The notes below the pieces were generated by a model that was given only the letters and a program-made list of their open reading frames with translations, was not told the DNA's origin and ran no database searches. A stretch of 64,000 nucleotides of DNA, taken from Fratercula arctica. Its lineage: Eukaryota; Chordata; Aves; Charadriiformes; Alcidae. The position numbers and the translations under genes are program-made. The stretch covers positions 111,431,757 through 111,495,756 of the forward strand of contig CANTUZ010000001.1 in the NCBI GenBank assembly GCA_947846985.1, written 5' to 3'. Shown here piece by piece: positions 12,510 to 24,750 of this stretch; within the stretch, counting starts at the first letter, position 1, and every line of letters starts with the position of its first letter.

Positions 12510-12515
12510 CAAAAC
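12510..12515. repeat. Target-site duplication, right copy
   Basis: CAAAAC lies immediately after the LTR end and is identical to the left copy at 11923-11928. Confidence 0.85.
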
Positions 12516-15500
12516 TAACAGAATGGTTTGGTTACTCATAAATAACTGTAAGTACATCTTAAGCATCTTTCAAGCAAACATGAAATCATAGCCAACTGAC
12601 ATCATGGCAGGAATCTTAAATTTGGCATTTCTAGAAAACAGTGTACTTTTTTTTTATGAACAGAGGGACATAAGTGGAAGAATCTGGCTCAGTATATATT
12701 AGCTTCAGTGTGTTCTTGCCTTGCAAACTTTACAGAATAATACAACAGATCTTAGCAAATGCTTAAATCACTTCTACTATTGACCTTGTCCTGTTATCAT
12801 TCATCATAGGGAGAGTTTTCTTTTGATGTACATTTCATAAGCTTGTCTTCAATTTTCAGTAATATATTAGGAAGATGAAGGAAACAGAAGAGTAATAGCA
12901 AATGCAACAGCATCTTTTTTTCCCCTTTTGAAATTTCCTGAACTGCACTCTTTCAAAGCAATAAGCTTTCTGGGCATATTGCAGAAAACAGCAGAGGATT
13001 CATCCTCATAGCTTCAGAAACAGGTTTTCCCACTTTGTGTTAGTCATACAAATGTGATGTCTGCATTTTATAATTGCTCAGCAATACTCTATTCCATCCC
13101 TCACAGCCACGCGATGAGCAGGATTATATAATTTGCACACAGGGGGAATAGATCCCTACTGCCTCGCTACACATGGATGAGGGAGCATTTTGATTTAGTC
13201 ATTAGACTGAAGAGTGTTTTATCCTACTTAGTTTGCATTGCCCCATGTGCCAGAGCATTTTAGCTTGAGAAAAGAAGGCAAACCTCACCAACTTAACTAC
13301 CATTTCAGATTCTTTCTCCTCTAGGGAAGAAGTAAAAAAGATATTCACTGAATTCAGCTGTTTATAACTACTAGTGAAAAAACTTTTCCTGACACTGCCA
13401 AACTCTTTCTGAGAGCAAAGACTGCTCTTCTTTTGACCCAAGGTGTCTCCATACTGAAGGCAAGAACCATGTTTAGTTTTACGGAGTAGAATTTCAAATT
13501 TAAACAAACGGTTTTTCAGTCCTTAGGCTCTCATCTCCATGGCAACCAGGGACATTTGGGAAAATCTTGCAACTATGGAGTAGACACACGCTTTATATAT
13601 TATTAATGTAATATTTCCTAAGAGAAGTCCAGATGACTCTGAATTCCTTCTTTTTTCTATACATATCTTGGCCTTACTTTCTAAGTTTTTCTTGTAATTG
13701 CCCCGCTGTCCTTCAATCTCAGCACAATTAAAATGGAGCCCTCCCTCTTTTCCTTCCCTAAGCATTGTTCCATTAGTCTAGTCTCAGATTCAGGACAACC
13801 CTAACTTTCCTCCCACTCTGTTATACAACTTGTAATCATTTTTGAGTTGTCTGTCCATGTAATCCCACACAACATTAGCTATATCTTGAGGGTTCCTCAG
13901 GCACAAGATATTTAAGAGCTTGAGCTGTCTGGAACACGAGGAGAAACAGGTTTTCATCCAAGTCTTCATTCTGCTGTGTCTCAGCTACCGCAGTTTCCAC
14001 TCCTCTGGCCTAAATACCATATGTCTTCAGTTCTATCTATTCACATTTTTCTGCCAAAATAGCTGTTCTGGCTCATACATTTCTGGCACCATCCCTCATT
14101 CATCTGTACGAATTCCTTCCTGAGTATAAGATATCTTATGGGTTAGCCATTTTATACCTACTATCACCAGCACTATTGCTGAAGGTAGGATGGTAAAAGT
14201 GACTATTTGAATAGTATCAAGGAGAACATTTTTAATGCATACAATTATATTCAGAATTCCTGCTTCTGTTTCACTCAGAATCAAGATGCAGCTGCTGGTG
14301 AGGCAGCAACTCTCTGTTGCTTTATGCTCTTTTGCCTCATCAGACCTATGAAAACCTCACAGATATAAGGCAGTTTGTATGCTATCACCATGAACTAAAA
14401 TGTTTTTCCAGAATTATTTCACTCCCACCTTATTCTTCCTTACTTACTTTGACGTATCAATTATCTCTCATTATATTTAGAGTTGAAGCGCTTCAGGACA
14501 GAAATTATTTCCTTTCCATACTTTTGTATGACAGTTATACAGAACACGATGCAGCTGTAAAGCTTGAATCCTTACATTCTACTACAAGATGAATAGCCAC
14601 CTCTAACCGAGAGAACAGGCGTATTTGCAGCACATTGAACTTGTGCTAGGGAAACAGGGCAGACTCAGACCAATGTAGATCATTGCAGGTGGATCCTGCA
14701 AGACAAAACGTTGGATCATTTATTCTGTTGCTCCTTGGTGTTACGCTCATCACAGAAAAGCTGTTGGTTTTTAACCAATGTTGTAATTGTTTGGGGTTCT
14801 TTCTTTTTCCCTCTGTGTATTTTGATCTCCTTGCAGAAGACAAGGAATCATGGCTGGGAAGACATATCCTGCTTTTTAACCCATTTATAATACAACAGTT
14901 GGAAAAAAAAGAAAAAAGAAAAGAAAAAGTACTTAGAGTGAAAGAACATTACAGGAACAGTGGATCATATATATTCTATTTTTTTCATAATATATTACAT
15001 TCAAATTTACACTGTAGCTCTGCAATACTGCTTGGGGCTTTCAGTATTAAATGATGTTTTATATGATTGCATTAGTTATCTTCTTTTTTTTTTTAAAGTT
15101 TAATAAATTCTTGTTAGTGCACCGTCAGATAGCTAATAAGGTATAAAAAAAGTCATTAGCTTAACCTCAGAAAGATATCTTAACTAGTGAACTATAAAAT
15201 TCTGAGCTCTTTTAAGCGTCACCTGGAGAACTGGGAGGCATCTTCCATCTCTAATTCAAAAATCTGAAATTGAATATCCTGCTATACTTGAATAAGCAAA
15301 TAATGAGTGCTGCTTATGCAGTTAGCTCACAGATATGGTCACGGCAAGAAAGGGCAAGAAAGAAGAAGCATATGTGACCAAAAAATTGAAAAGATATTAA
15401 TGAGATTTCAAATGCAAAGTGAAAATCTGAAGTCATCAGACACTTAAAAGAGACTGAAACTAAAGAGTTGGGCTTTTTTCTATTTCTTGTTTTTATCTAA

Positions 15501-17136
15501 ATTAATCTAAAGAGTAATTTATCTAAAAAACTGTGCAATTTCATTAAATAGCCCCAGTAAAGTAATTTGATATGCACAGCTGAACATATATATCCAAAGA
15601 GAATTCCAAGGAAGTCCATGGGATTCTGTGTAGGTTGCAAGAAGAAGGTTACATGATGAATTCATTAATTTTTTTTAAATATTCTCTATAACTTTATAAT
15701 TAGCATTGTTTACATATCTATATCTCTCTATATAGATACATACATACAAACAGGTAAAGGCTGATCATTTGCAATGGCCTGTTGTTAAACATTGAAAAAT
15801 CAAATTTTAAAAGCAAGCACAGGGTTACAGGTCATTGAACATGGCCCATTTTAAACAGGATAAACTTCCGTAGAAAACTGCATAATGGATCCAAATCGAC
15901 ATTCTATGCTTTGCAGTCCAATTCAGTCTCCTTTGTTCAGTCTGTAAAGCTACCGAGTATACAGGGCAGCAAGGGATAGACAGTGGCTGAACAATACACT
16001 GCAAGTTAACGTACCTTTAGATGTAGTTGACATTAAAATATAGAGTAACAATGTAATTTAAAAACTGTTCAATAGAGATCTAGTAGATCAGAACTGCAAA
16101 TTTATTAAAAGATACGTATTAAATTGTTCCCGATTTGGATTAATATTTGCTTGAATTTGAAGCCATGATTTTGTAACTCAAACCCTTCCTCATATTCCGT
16201 CTCTACTATTTACAACAATTCTTTCTTCATTACCGAGGCAAAGATATATCAGAAATAGGGGAAACAATATACAAAATCTTCTCTCACCTTTACTACAGCA
16301 AACCTGTATCATATTTTACAGTCGTGATATAAAAATAGACAGGTATTTTCTACTTATCTTCTTAAACATAGAGTAGAAATAAGGCCAAGTATTTTACTTC
16401 CTCAGTTCTTAAATACTCCACTGCTTTCTTGTCCATTTTACCATTACATCTCAGATGAAATCTCAACTTATTCTTCATGCTCCTAACCCATTTTTTGCCA
16501 TTGCAATTATCTCTTTAAGTACATTATACACAAAAATAAAGCATTTGGGGAGTAAATTTTATGAAAAGATGATACAAGAAAAGAGCATGCTTTAGTATGT
16601 GAGCCAGATTGTCCACAGCTACCTAACAAAAGAAGCACTGAATTAAGTAATAGCAACGCTGTATAACTGGCAGCATAGTTTAATCTCATGTAAAAACAGG
16701 ATTTTTTTTCCCTCTCTCATTCTGTTTTCTTCACTATAACCATCAGCAAGGAGAAAATTATCTAGTTTTTAATGCAAATTTAAAAAAAAAACCCTACCTA
16801 ATTCACCAAAATAAACTACTCTTTCTCAAAAAAACCCCTGTCTCTCTGTGAATGAACACAGTTAAACTGGAATTACTCCTACTTCTGCCTTTGGACATAC
16901 ACCTGCTATGCATTCCTTGCTATCTGGTCATAGGTACAAAATTACTTAAAAAGAAGAATGTATTTTAATTCTGTGACTTCAGAGCACTCGGGTATGTACC
17001 AGGATGCATGCAGACAGCCCCAGTCCCACAGCTGTTGCTTTTTCTGTGTTTCAGAAGTTTACATCAGTTGACCAATACAGCTCAATAGCCTGCATTTCAG
17101 TTTCTTGAATCTCAGACCAGTAAGGACTATCTTTCT
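12516..17136. other. Unique AT-rich DNA, no gene seen
   Basis: No gene is supported. The longest open frame (14683-15054, 123 codons) ends in low-complexity Lys/Glu from an A-rich tract and has no recognisable domain. A possible ancient repeat tail lies at 14482-14550. Confidence 0.55.
14482..14550 (+). repeat. Possible ancient LINE/SINE 3'-tail remnant
   Basis: The order of motifs (GCTTCAGGACAG, then a T-rich stretch, then a TTTGTATGACAG-like block and an ACACGATG-like end) resembles the 3' tail shared by several old amniote LINEs and SINEs. The match is short and diverged and was recalled from memory, so this is tentative. Confidence 0.3.
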
Positions 17137-17552
17137 TATCTTATGAGGAGCGATTGAAGGAGCTGGGACCATTTAATTTGAGGAAGAGGAGGCTGAGGGG
17201 AGACCTCATCACTCCCTACAGCTACTTGAATGGACATTGTAGAGAGGTTGGTGCTGGTCTCTTCTCACAAGTAATTAGCGATAGAACAAGAGGGAATGGG
17301 TTAAAGCTGCAACAGGGTAGGTTTAGACTGGACATTAGGAAAAAATTCTTCACAGAAAGAGTGGTCAGACACTGGAATAGGCTGCCCGGGGAGGTGGTGG
17401 AGTCACCATCCCTGAATGTGTTTAAGAGTGGTTTAGATGTGGTGTTAGGGGATATGGTGTAGGGGAGAACTTTGTAGATTGGGGTTGATGGTTGGACTCG
17501 ATGATCCCAAGGGTCTTTTCCAACATAAATGATTCTATGATTCTATGATTCT
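17137..17552 (+). mobile_element. CR1 LINE 3' end, different subfamily
   Basis: This 5'-truncated copy covers the last part of ORF2 and the 3' UTR. A 102-codon open block (17154-17462) encodes the C-terminal segment containing Gly-Arg-Phe-Arg-Leu-Asp-Ile-Arg-Lys and His-Trp-Asn-Arg-Leu-Pro, well preserved in CR1 proteins. The 3' UTR differs from the other copies: it has GGTTGGACTCGATGATCC and GGGTCTTTTCCAAC boxes and ends in three ATTCTATG-like units. It therefore belongs to another CR1 subfamily than the copies at 4.4, 27-28, 33 and 60 kb. The coding part has few disruptions, so it is moderately young. Confidence 0.93.
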
Positions 17553-18044
17553 TATTTCTGGGAGCTGTACTTAGTATTTGAATAGCTTAAGATCAATGCA
17601 TTTAGTGCTGATAGCTGTTTATGACACCCAGCTAAGAAAAAGTTCAGCTGAAAAAACCCTTCTGCTGTAAGAAGAGCTGTTATGTATCCTAATTGATACA
17701 CAAAACTAAGTACCTCTACTCTCTATAGTATGGACTAGCAGGTTGCCACATCAACAAGATGGAAGAGAAGAAACAAAAGCCTGCTGTTCATAAAATACTG
17801 TGAGACTCCATTCTTCAGTCTTTGACAAAAGTATCCTGGAGTGAGTTTGTTGTGCTTGGATGATGAGACCTTGGCCGTAACATCTGTTTTAGAACAGAGT
17901 TTAGTTAAACACAAACCCATGCAGGTGCTAAATGTAAGCAACCTGATCCATCCAGCTACACTGAGCCGAGCAGCAAAAACACCTGTTGGAGTTCTGCTAA
18001 AGACCTAGATGCCTGCACCTACCATGTGGCTTGTGTTTTTTCTC
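17553..18044. other. Unique spacer between two CR1 fragments
   Basis: Nothing recognisable is present. It separates a sense CR1 3' end from an antisense CR1 fragment. Confidence 0.5.
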
Positions 18045-18310
18045 CACAGGGAAAGCATCACCTTTCTCGACCTGCTGGGGATGCTCTGCCCTAATGCACC
18101 CCAGGAAGCTGTTTGCCTGCTTTGTGGCGAGAGTGCATTGTCAGGCCATGGTCAACTTGGTGTCCACCAGAGTCTCCAGGTCCTTTTCTGACCAGTTGTT
18201 TTTCAGCCAGTCAGCCCTCAGCCCATGCCAGTGCATGAGGTTACTCTTTTCCAGGTGCAGGACTCTGCATTTCCTTTTGTTTGAATTTCTTTCTCCAACT
18301 TGCTTCACCT
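18045..18310 (-). mobile_element. Antisense CR1 ORF2 fragment, truncated at both ends
   Basis: On the minus strand this matches the CR1 ORF2 region just after the reverse-transcriptase active site. Plus-strand landmarks are CTCGACCTGCTGG near 18067, the GTCCACCAGAGTCTCCAGGT block near 18160, and GGTGCAGGACTCTGCA near 18255. Neither the 3' tail nor the upstream part is present, and substitutions are frequent, so it is an old fragment. The overlapping forward open frames (18009-18324) are antisense artefacts. Confidence 0.8.
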
Positions 18311-21055
18311 GCAGTAAACTATAAAATTAATTTGTACCACAGAGACCCGTGCAGAAATGATGAACTGTGTCTAAGAAACAGTATCACAGCAAATGCAGTT
18401 AGACAGGAGAAAAAAAAAATTAAATATTCAGAATGACCTTGTGAATGACAGCAGGGATAAGAAGTTGATAATGGTACTCCAAAACAGTAATGGCATATTC
18501 TTCATTCAGCTTGTAAAATTCTACCATAAAACTATGCATGTGCCAAAGGAATTGCAGGATACATGCCTGAAATATTCCTTTTCCTTTGCAAATTTCATCC
18601 TAGATGTATGCTCAGGTTTTAAAAAACTTCAAGTACTTATAAAATGTTCACCTTCACAAACTAAGTTTTCATTCAAATACTCCACGTATTATAGACAGAT
18701 CTGACAACAGCAGCTGTAAGTAGAGCCACTTTCCATGGCACGACTCTCTCTTCAGTTGATTATAGTCAAATGCCTTGATGTCTCAAGGTTGAACTTTTTT
18801 TTCTTCTTTTTTTAATTTTTATTTATTTTATTTTAAATATGTCATTTAACATATTTCTGCTTCTTCTAAGAAATAAACTGATTTTACTGGAGGGATTGTT
18901 CTCCCAACTGAGTATTCTCTTATTCCACTAAGTTAAAAGCTTCCAAGAATCTCTGTTCACAGATATAGAGTAGCAACTTGTTAGAATTTGAGTAATCTCC
19001 AACAGTAGATACCACTCAAAGATCTTCCCTGAAATTAATCTTTGTAGATATGATGAGCCTTTTGCTACAGAGTCTCAGACATGGGAACAGGGACACCGGC
19101 AATGCAGAAGAGAGAACGATACGATTTTCTAGTGTATAGCAAAGCAAAACAATACATTTAAATGTAATTCTTCCTTACATCATCCCTTAAAATAATATTG
19201 CAAACCTAAAGAGTCCCTTTCCTCTATTTGTATTGGAAGTAAGCTGATAAAAGGTACCTGCAGACATTAAAGAAGTGTTTTTGCACATTCACTGTGGACA
19301 ATCATTTTACACCTTTGGGAATTTAAGTGTATGCTGGGATAAATCAAAATGAATTTCTATTGAGACCTGCCTCTACAGAGTAAAGTCCACTACAGGAGAA
19401 ACAGAATCTCATATTGTCTTCAGATGCAAAAGTAAAACCATCAACAACTCGTTGCAGATAACAAAGATATCCAGAAATTCAATACAGAAACACCAAATAC
19501 TGCCAAACCAAGATGCAAATGTCATGTGTAAACATACATAGAAACACATAAGGAGACAAAGAACTACAGGAAATTCAATACTTTTGCGCTTGCAAACAAG
19601 TCCACTAATTTCCTCTGCGAATACAAGGCAATACAATAGATGAGATAGAATTACAGTTGAATGCACATGAGATTGAAGTTTTAGTACCACCTGGATTAGA
19701 AATAAAAATATTAGCTACAAAATTCCACAAAAATAATATTAAAGTTCTAATGTGTGCAACTGAAAGAAAAGCAAGTAGTAACTGTGTATGCGAACATTCC
19801 ATTCCCCATTACCACAACTATCTGAAGGGGAGTTCAAATTACAATCTTCTACCTAAAAAGAAGAACTCTCTCTCTAAATCACTTTGAGTTTCACGTGACA
19901 CACAGTGACGTAGTCAATATACCTAAATATATTTGCTGGGGAAGATTTGAAAGAGACTGCAGCATGTTGTTCAGGGGGCACAAAAAAACCCAAACCCAAA
20001 AAGAATGAAAAGAGAGAGACTAGATCTAAAGTAAAATGCTCTAACCAGTAGCCCTCCTGCATTTCTCACAAAGCTATGTATTGCTGTGCATATTAAATAT
20101 TTAGGCTGTTGCTGGCTCAGAGCATCTGGAGAAATGAAGGGATATGTCTTAATCTGTACAATTATCTATCAACCAAAACAAAGACAAAGTTATCAGATAT
20201 AAATATAATTCAGTAGGGAAGAGGTCATATCTTTAAATACTTGCATTAGGATTTTTCAAGAAACAGGAGAGTACAGTAATGGAAAATAATCAGAACCAAA
20301 GAATAAGTCAATTGATTTTTGTCATTTATTTTGCTGTTTTTTCTGTTTTCTTCAAGTTAGTTTTCCTATTGATTATCTTGACAATCAGTAATGAATGATT
20401 CCGTCTGGCACAGATTAAATAATTGTTAACCTAGAAGAAAGTATAGCATCCTATGGAATGCACGTAAGCTTTCCAGGAATACTTCCACTATGTTCAGTGA
20501 ATCCATTCCCTGTGTTTTCTTTTCTTTCTTTTTAATTCGTTTTTAGTCCAAGAATTTCCAGGGCAACATAATCTTGAAGTTTAATAAATTAACACAGAAA
20601 GAAGTTTCTTGTTATAACTCAAGTACTACAGTTGTGAACAATAAAACACCATCTGAGTTGAGACAAGATATGCAGCTGAAAGCAGTTTCCAGCCTCAGGA
20701 AGAAAAAGCACATTAAACAGTGAAATGTAAGAAATAGAATACAAGAAATAATAATAAAAAAAATCCTTTTCACTTTGGCATATATCCAGCTGCTGTCTCC
20801 ATATAAATGCATCTGGCTAGCTAATGCGACTGAGGCAACTGGAAAAAAGTTTTTCCTGAGCAGAAAAACAGATTTTCTGGTAAGAATCTCTCAAAAAATG
20901 GACCTCAACAGTTTATCGTCAGAAACAGTTAATGCAACAGTGCTAAAACATGAGTTCTCAAATGTGAAGATGCTGGGAACAAGCAAAGGCAAGGATCTCT
21001 TCCTAGAACAGGCTGGCTGACGAGGCCCTTGAGATGCATCATGTTGTATAGCTGG

Positions 21056-21070
21056 CCGTCAGCATGACGG
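21056..21070. promoter_or_regulatory. Inverted CRE-like half-sites (short hairpin)
   Basis: CCGTCA and TGACGG form a perfect 6-bp inverted repeat around a 3-base loop. A third TGACG lies at 21018-21022. TGACG is the core of cAMP-response-element half-sites bound by CREB/ATF factors; function here is unproven. Confidence 0.25.
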
Positions 21071-22925
21071 GTTAAGCAGAATAAGGCTTGTTGGTACCTG
21101 GAAGCGGGAATTAAGGGAAGCCAAGCATCACAGACAACGGCAGAGATAGCAAAACAAATATGGTTATGATTAGGCCCTCACTCCACTGCCCCTAATAACT
21201 TATTTACTCAGTTCTGTAGCACAAAGAACCTCGTGGACTACAGCAGCACAGGAAACTAATATTTCCAAATTCACAGGAACGGTCTTAAATTTCTAGGAAA
21301 ATCCCACATTTACAGAGTTGACCTCTGAGAAACTGTAAATAAACACATGGCAGATGAAGGCAGAGGAAGTTTTTTTAATGACTGAATTTCCCCACAAAGA
21401 TCAAAATCTGAGATGCATACACGTGTGAATGAGTTAAAAGATTCATCCACTATATGTATTTTGTTGTTTTCAACAATGTATTTATAAGTTACAGTCTTTG
21501 CTACATTAAAGGTACTCTTTCTGCTTAGTGGGACTGAAATCATACAGGATAAAGTCCTCAGATCCCACTGAAATCAAGGAGAGCTTTACTTTGGTTTATT
21601 CATGGTCATAATTTCACTCACAGAGCTTGTAAGGAGAAATTTCCAGCATGCACAGATGTAGTGTACCTAAGTAAGGCAACCACATCTTTTCAGTCCCCCG
21701 CCTCTCTTATTTCTTACATTATCAATGATATTTCCACTAAAAGTTTTCCTGAATCAAAGGTTCCTCTAATAACATGACCCTCCTTCAGTATGAAACACAT
21801 CTAAATAAGATGACATATTTAGATGGTAGGTAAATCCTTAATGCCAACACAAACAGCTTTAGAGGAGGGAAAATGTCGTTTCACACTTAAAAGGAGAGAA
21901 AAATACCAACTGATAAAATGGTCAAACAGGGCTTGATCACAATTTATTTCTGACCTTTTAATGTCTTCTGTTCTCAATGATTTTCTGCCATTTCTGCCTA
22001 GCTTGGACCCGAGACCTGTCCCAGAGGTATTTAGCTTTATGTTGCTACTTAACTTTCAACCTCCGTTTTCAGGATTGAAAGATAAGTAACTAATTGTCAC
22101 TGAGATATCCAAGGGTTTATCAGCTGTCCAGATCTACTGAGTTGGAAAAAGCCCTACACTTGGAAACATTTTCTTACTCATTCTGCATGAAAGATAGTTT
22201 TATACTCTAACTTTGTTACGGCCTATTTCTGTCAGCGTCACTAAGACCACGATGATTAACTGCCTGCTTTTCTGATAGGCAGCAATTACTTTCCTTTTAC
22301 ACTTAATACTTCTGTCTTGAAGTGAAACAGAATAGACTCATGTAAAAATCCACTAAATATAAACAAACACACACTTCTTATGATTACCTTCCTCTTTAAG
22401 TGGGACCGGTTGTTATCCAAAGAAACATTCTCTTTCTGTTTATGTGTGCCTACCCGATACATACAAAACACCGGTAGCGTATGGAAAATTTCTCCACTGG
22501 TGTTTACGCTCCCACGTATTTTATCTTGTATCACCGTGCTTTTTATTTTTGCATATAACATCTGAGTGGCTGACAAAGCACAGATGTTTCAGGAAGGTAA
22601 AAAGAATGATTTGAAACACCATTCTGCATTTTGCTGGGCTTTAAAACAGGCGTTTATAAAGAACTATTGCACACTGTCGAGAAAAATGGCTCTTCAGAAG
22701 ACAGAGAGACACTAGTCCATACAGGTGCATATGTGTACACAGATTACATCAAGATAACAGCAAATGCTTTAGCTATACACTCATATTTTAGAAAAAGAAA
22801 AAAAAAACAAACCAAGCTGCACATCTGTCAAGTCTGTTGTTTATCTGAAGCAGTTATTGCCCTTGAGTTACATTTCTAGACCTTATTGAAGAACAAGCGA
22901 TACATTGTTAACGTTTAGATCAATA

Positions 22926-22938
22926 AACAATTATTGTT
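22926..22938. promoter_or_regulatory. Inverted SOX-type motif pair
   Basis: AACAAT and ATTGTT face each other around a single T, the arrangement expected for a close pair of SOX HMG-box sites. In AT-rich DNA such a motif can occur by chance. Confidence 0.2.
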
Positions 22939-24719
22939 CTTTGTGAGATGCTGAAAGGGGATTTAGAGAGTTTACAGGTAAGAGGCATAATTTACCAGCG
23001 GCTGTCAAACAACTGCAACACATTCTTTCTCTGCACCCCCCTCCCTCTTCTACTTGTGCAGGCTTCAGCAGGGACCACAGCTGATATTAGCCATCCCATT
23101 GCCCCGTGGTGCGGCACACACTCACCATGGGACCAGCAGGCTCCCTCAGTTCCGTTCAATGGCAATCGTGGCTCTGGCAGGGGTTTTGAATGCTTCCTAT
23201 CTCAGGCTCCCCAACAGCTATTACTCACCTGAACTATTGCTTCATCAACTTGTAATGATTTTAGCTTTTAAATAAAATACGGAGATCAACTGACAAGTTC
23301 GCATCCTCCCAAACACATAAATAATGCTATGCAGTAAAGAGCTTTTTCTAAGCTGAGAAACAAAACAACCCCTCCGCTTTCTTTTGAAGTCAAGTAATTA
23401 ACGTCACCAGCCACAAGCATTTTGTAAATAATGAATGGCCTGAAATCCCAAACACCGTGTCTGTTTCCCTTATGCATACCACAAGCTCCAGTTTTTACAC
23501 TTGCCCATTTATAATGGTGTTTGTACAAAAAACTCCTGGAGTGGGAAATCTTAGCCTTTTCTAATAATAAGGTTATTGATCAGCTGGGTTTACTAACACC
23601 AGTATAGTGTCATCCTGTTTCTTTCTCCTCATTTTCTCACTCGCTTAAAGAATCTTTCTTCTAAAAAACATCTCCTTCCTCTGCCTTGTTACTGCCTTCA
23701 CAAGGCTTAGTTTGATCAATTGCATCAAGAATGAAGCTTAGATCCATGAGAGTGGTAGGATCTATAAAACAGATCATAAATTGTTTCTGAAAGATCTTAG
23801 TAATGATAGTTTGGTAACACCTGCTACTACTAAACACTCCCTCTTCTGATTTTTAGAACCACAAGAACAACAAAATCCCAGAAAACCTTAATAACAATGT
23901 GTCACCAAAAACAGTTATTGTGAAGTGAGTAGAATAGGAGCCTAATTGATGTTCTCTACAGGTCACTGGTGTTATTAAAACAGCAGCCAGTGCCCTCAGA
24001 CCAGATTCTGCTTTCCCTTTTTCCGATACATCTCTACTGTTGTAGTCAGGTGCCCCAGAATCATTTAATGGGAACAAATCTGTACCTTGTAAACATGCAG
24101 CAACTTTCACTCAAAACACCGATCTTAAAGTGTTATATGAGCATTAAGAGTCTAGTTAATGTTATTATGTTTTCTGGATAAAGGAACAGAGTAGGAAGCT
24201 CATGTTTTGCTATTGAAAAAGATTTTGCAAAAGCTCTGGATAAATACCCTGGAACCCTAACTAATCAGATCCCAACCTCTGAACACGGAGTTGACAACAG
24301 CTTCATACCTCACTGCTAGCTAAGATTTATTCACCTTGCACCAGTCTAAATGCACAAATGTGTTACATCTTGAACCCCATATTTGTGAGATTTTGTATGT
24401 GTTGTATACATGTGTGTAAACTTGTGCTTTTCTCTCTTCAGTTTATTTCATGGGCAGCAAATTGTGGACCCACCAGATGATCTGTCATATCAATACTTAC
24501 TATCTTCTACAGAAATCTACATGAAACAGTAAAGAGCAGCCCACCCTTTATTGTACACACAATACACTTGTGGCAGGAATTCTCTCACCTTAATAAATAA
24601 ATAAGGAACAGTACATCAACAGAGTTTCCTACCATATATATTTTTAAAGTATCACAAGCTGGGATCATCTTCCCTATCTCTTTATCACTGTCCCCCAACA
24701 ATCTGTTAGACTGATAAGA

Positions 24720-24722
<3 letters not shown>

Positions 24723-24750
<28 letters not shown>
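24723..24750. repeat. Poly(A)28 tract
   Basis: Twenty-eight consecutive A residues. The upstream 100 bases show no polyadenylation signal or known retroposon body, so it is called as a mononucleotide repeat. Confidence 0.9.

Noticed and set aside
14683..15054. 123-codon open frame with a hydrophobic start
   Set aside because: Ends in A-rich low-complexity sequence giving Lys/Glu repeats; no family recognised.
17529..17552. ATTCTATG repeats as a separate microsatellite
   Set aside because: They are the normal 3' tail of the CR1 element.
18009..18324. Forward open frames of 60 and 97 codons
   Set aside because: They lie on the antisense strand of a CR1 ORF2 fragment.
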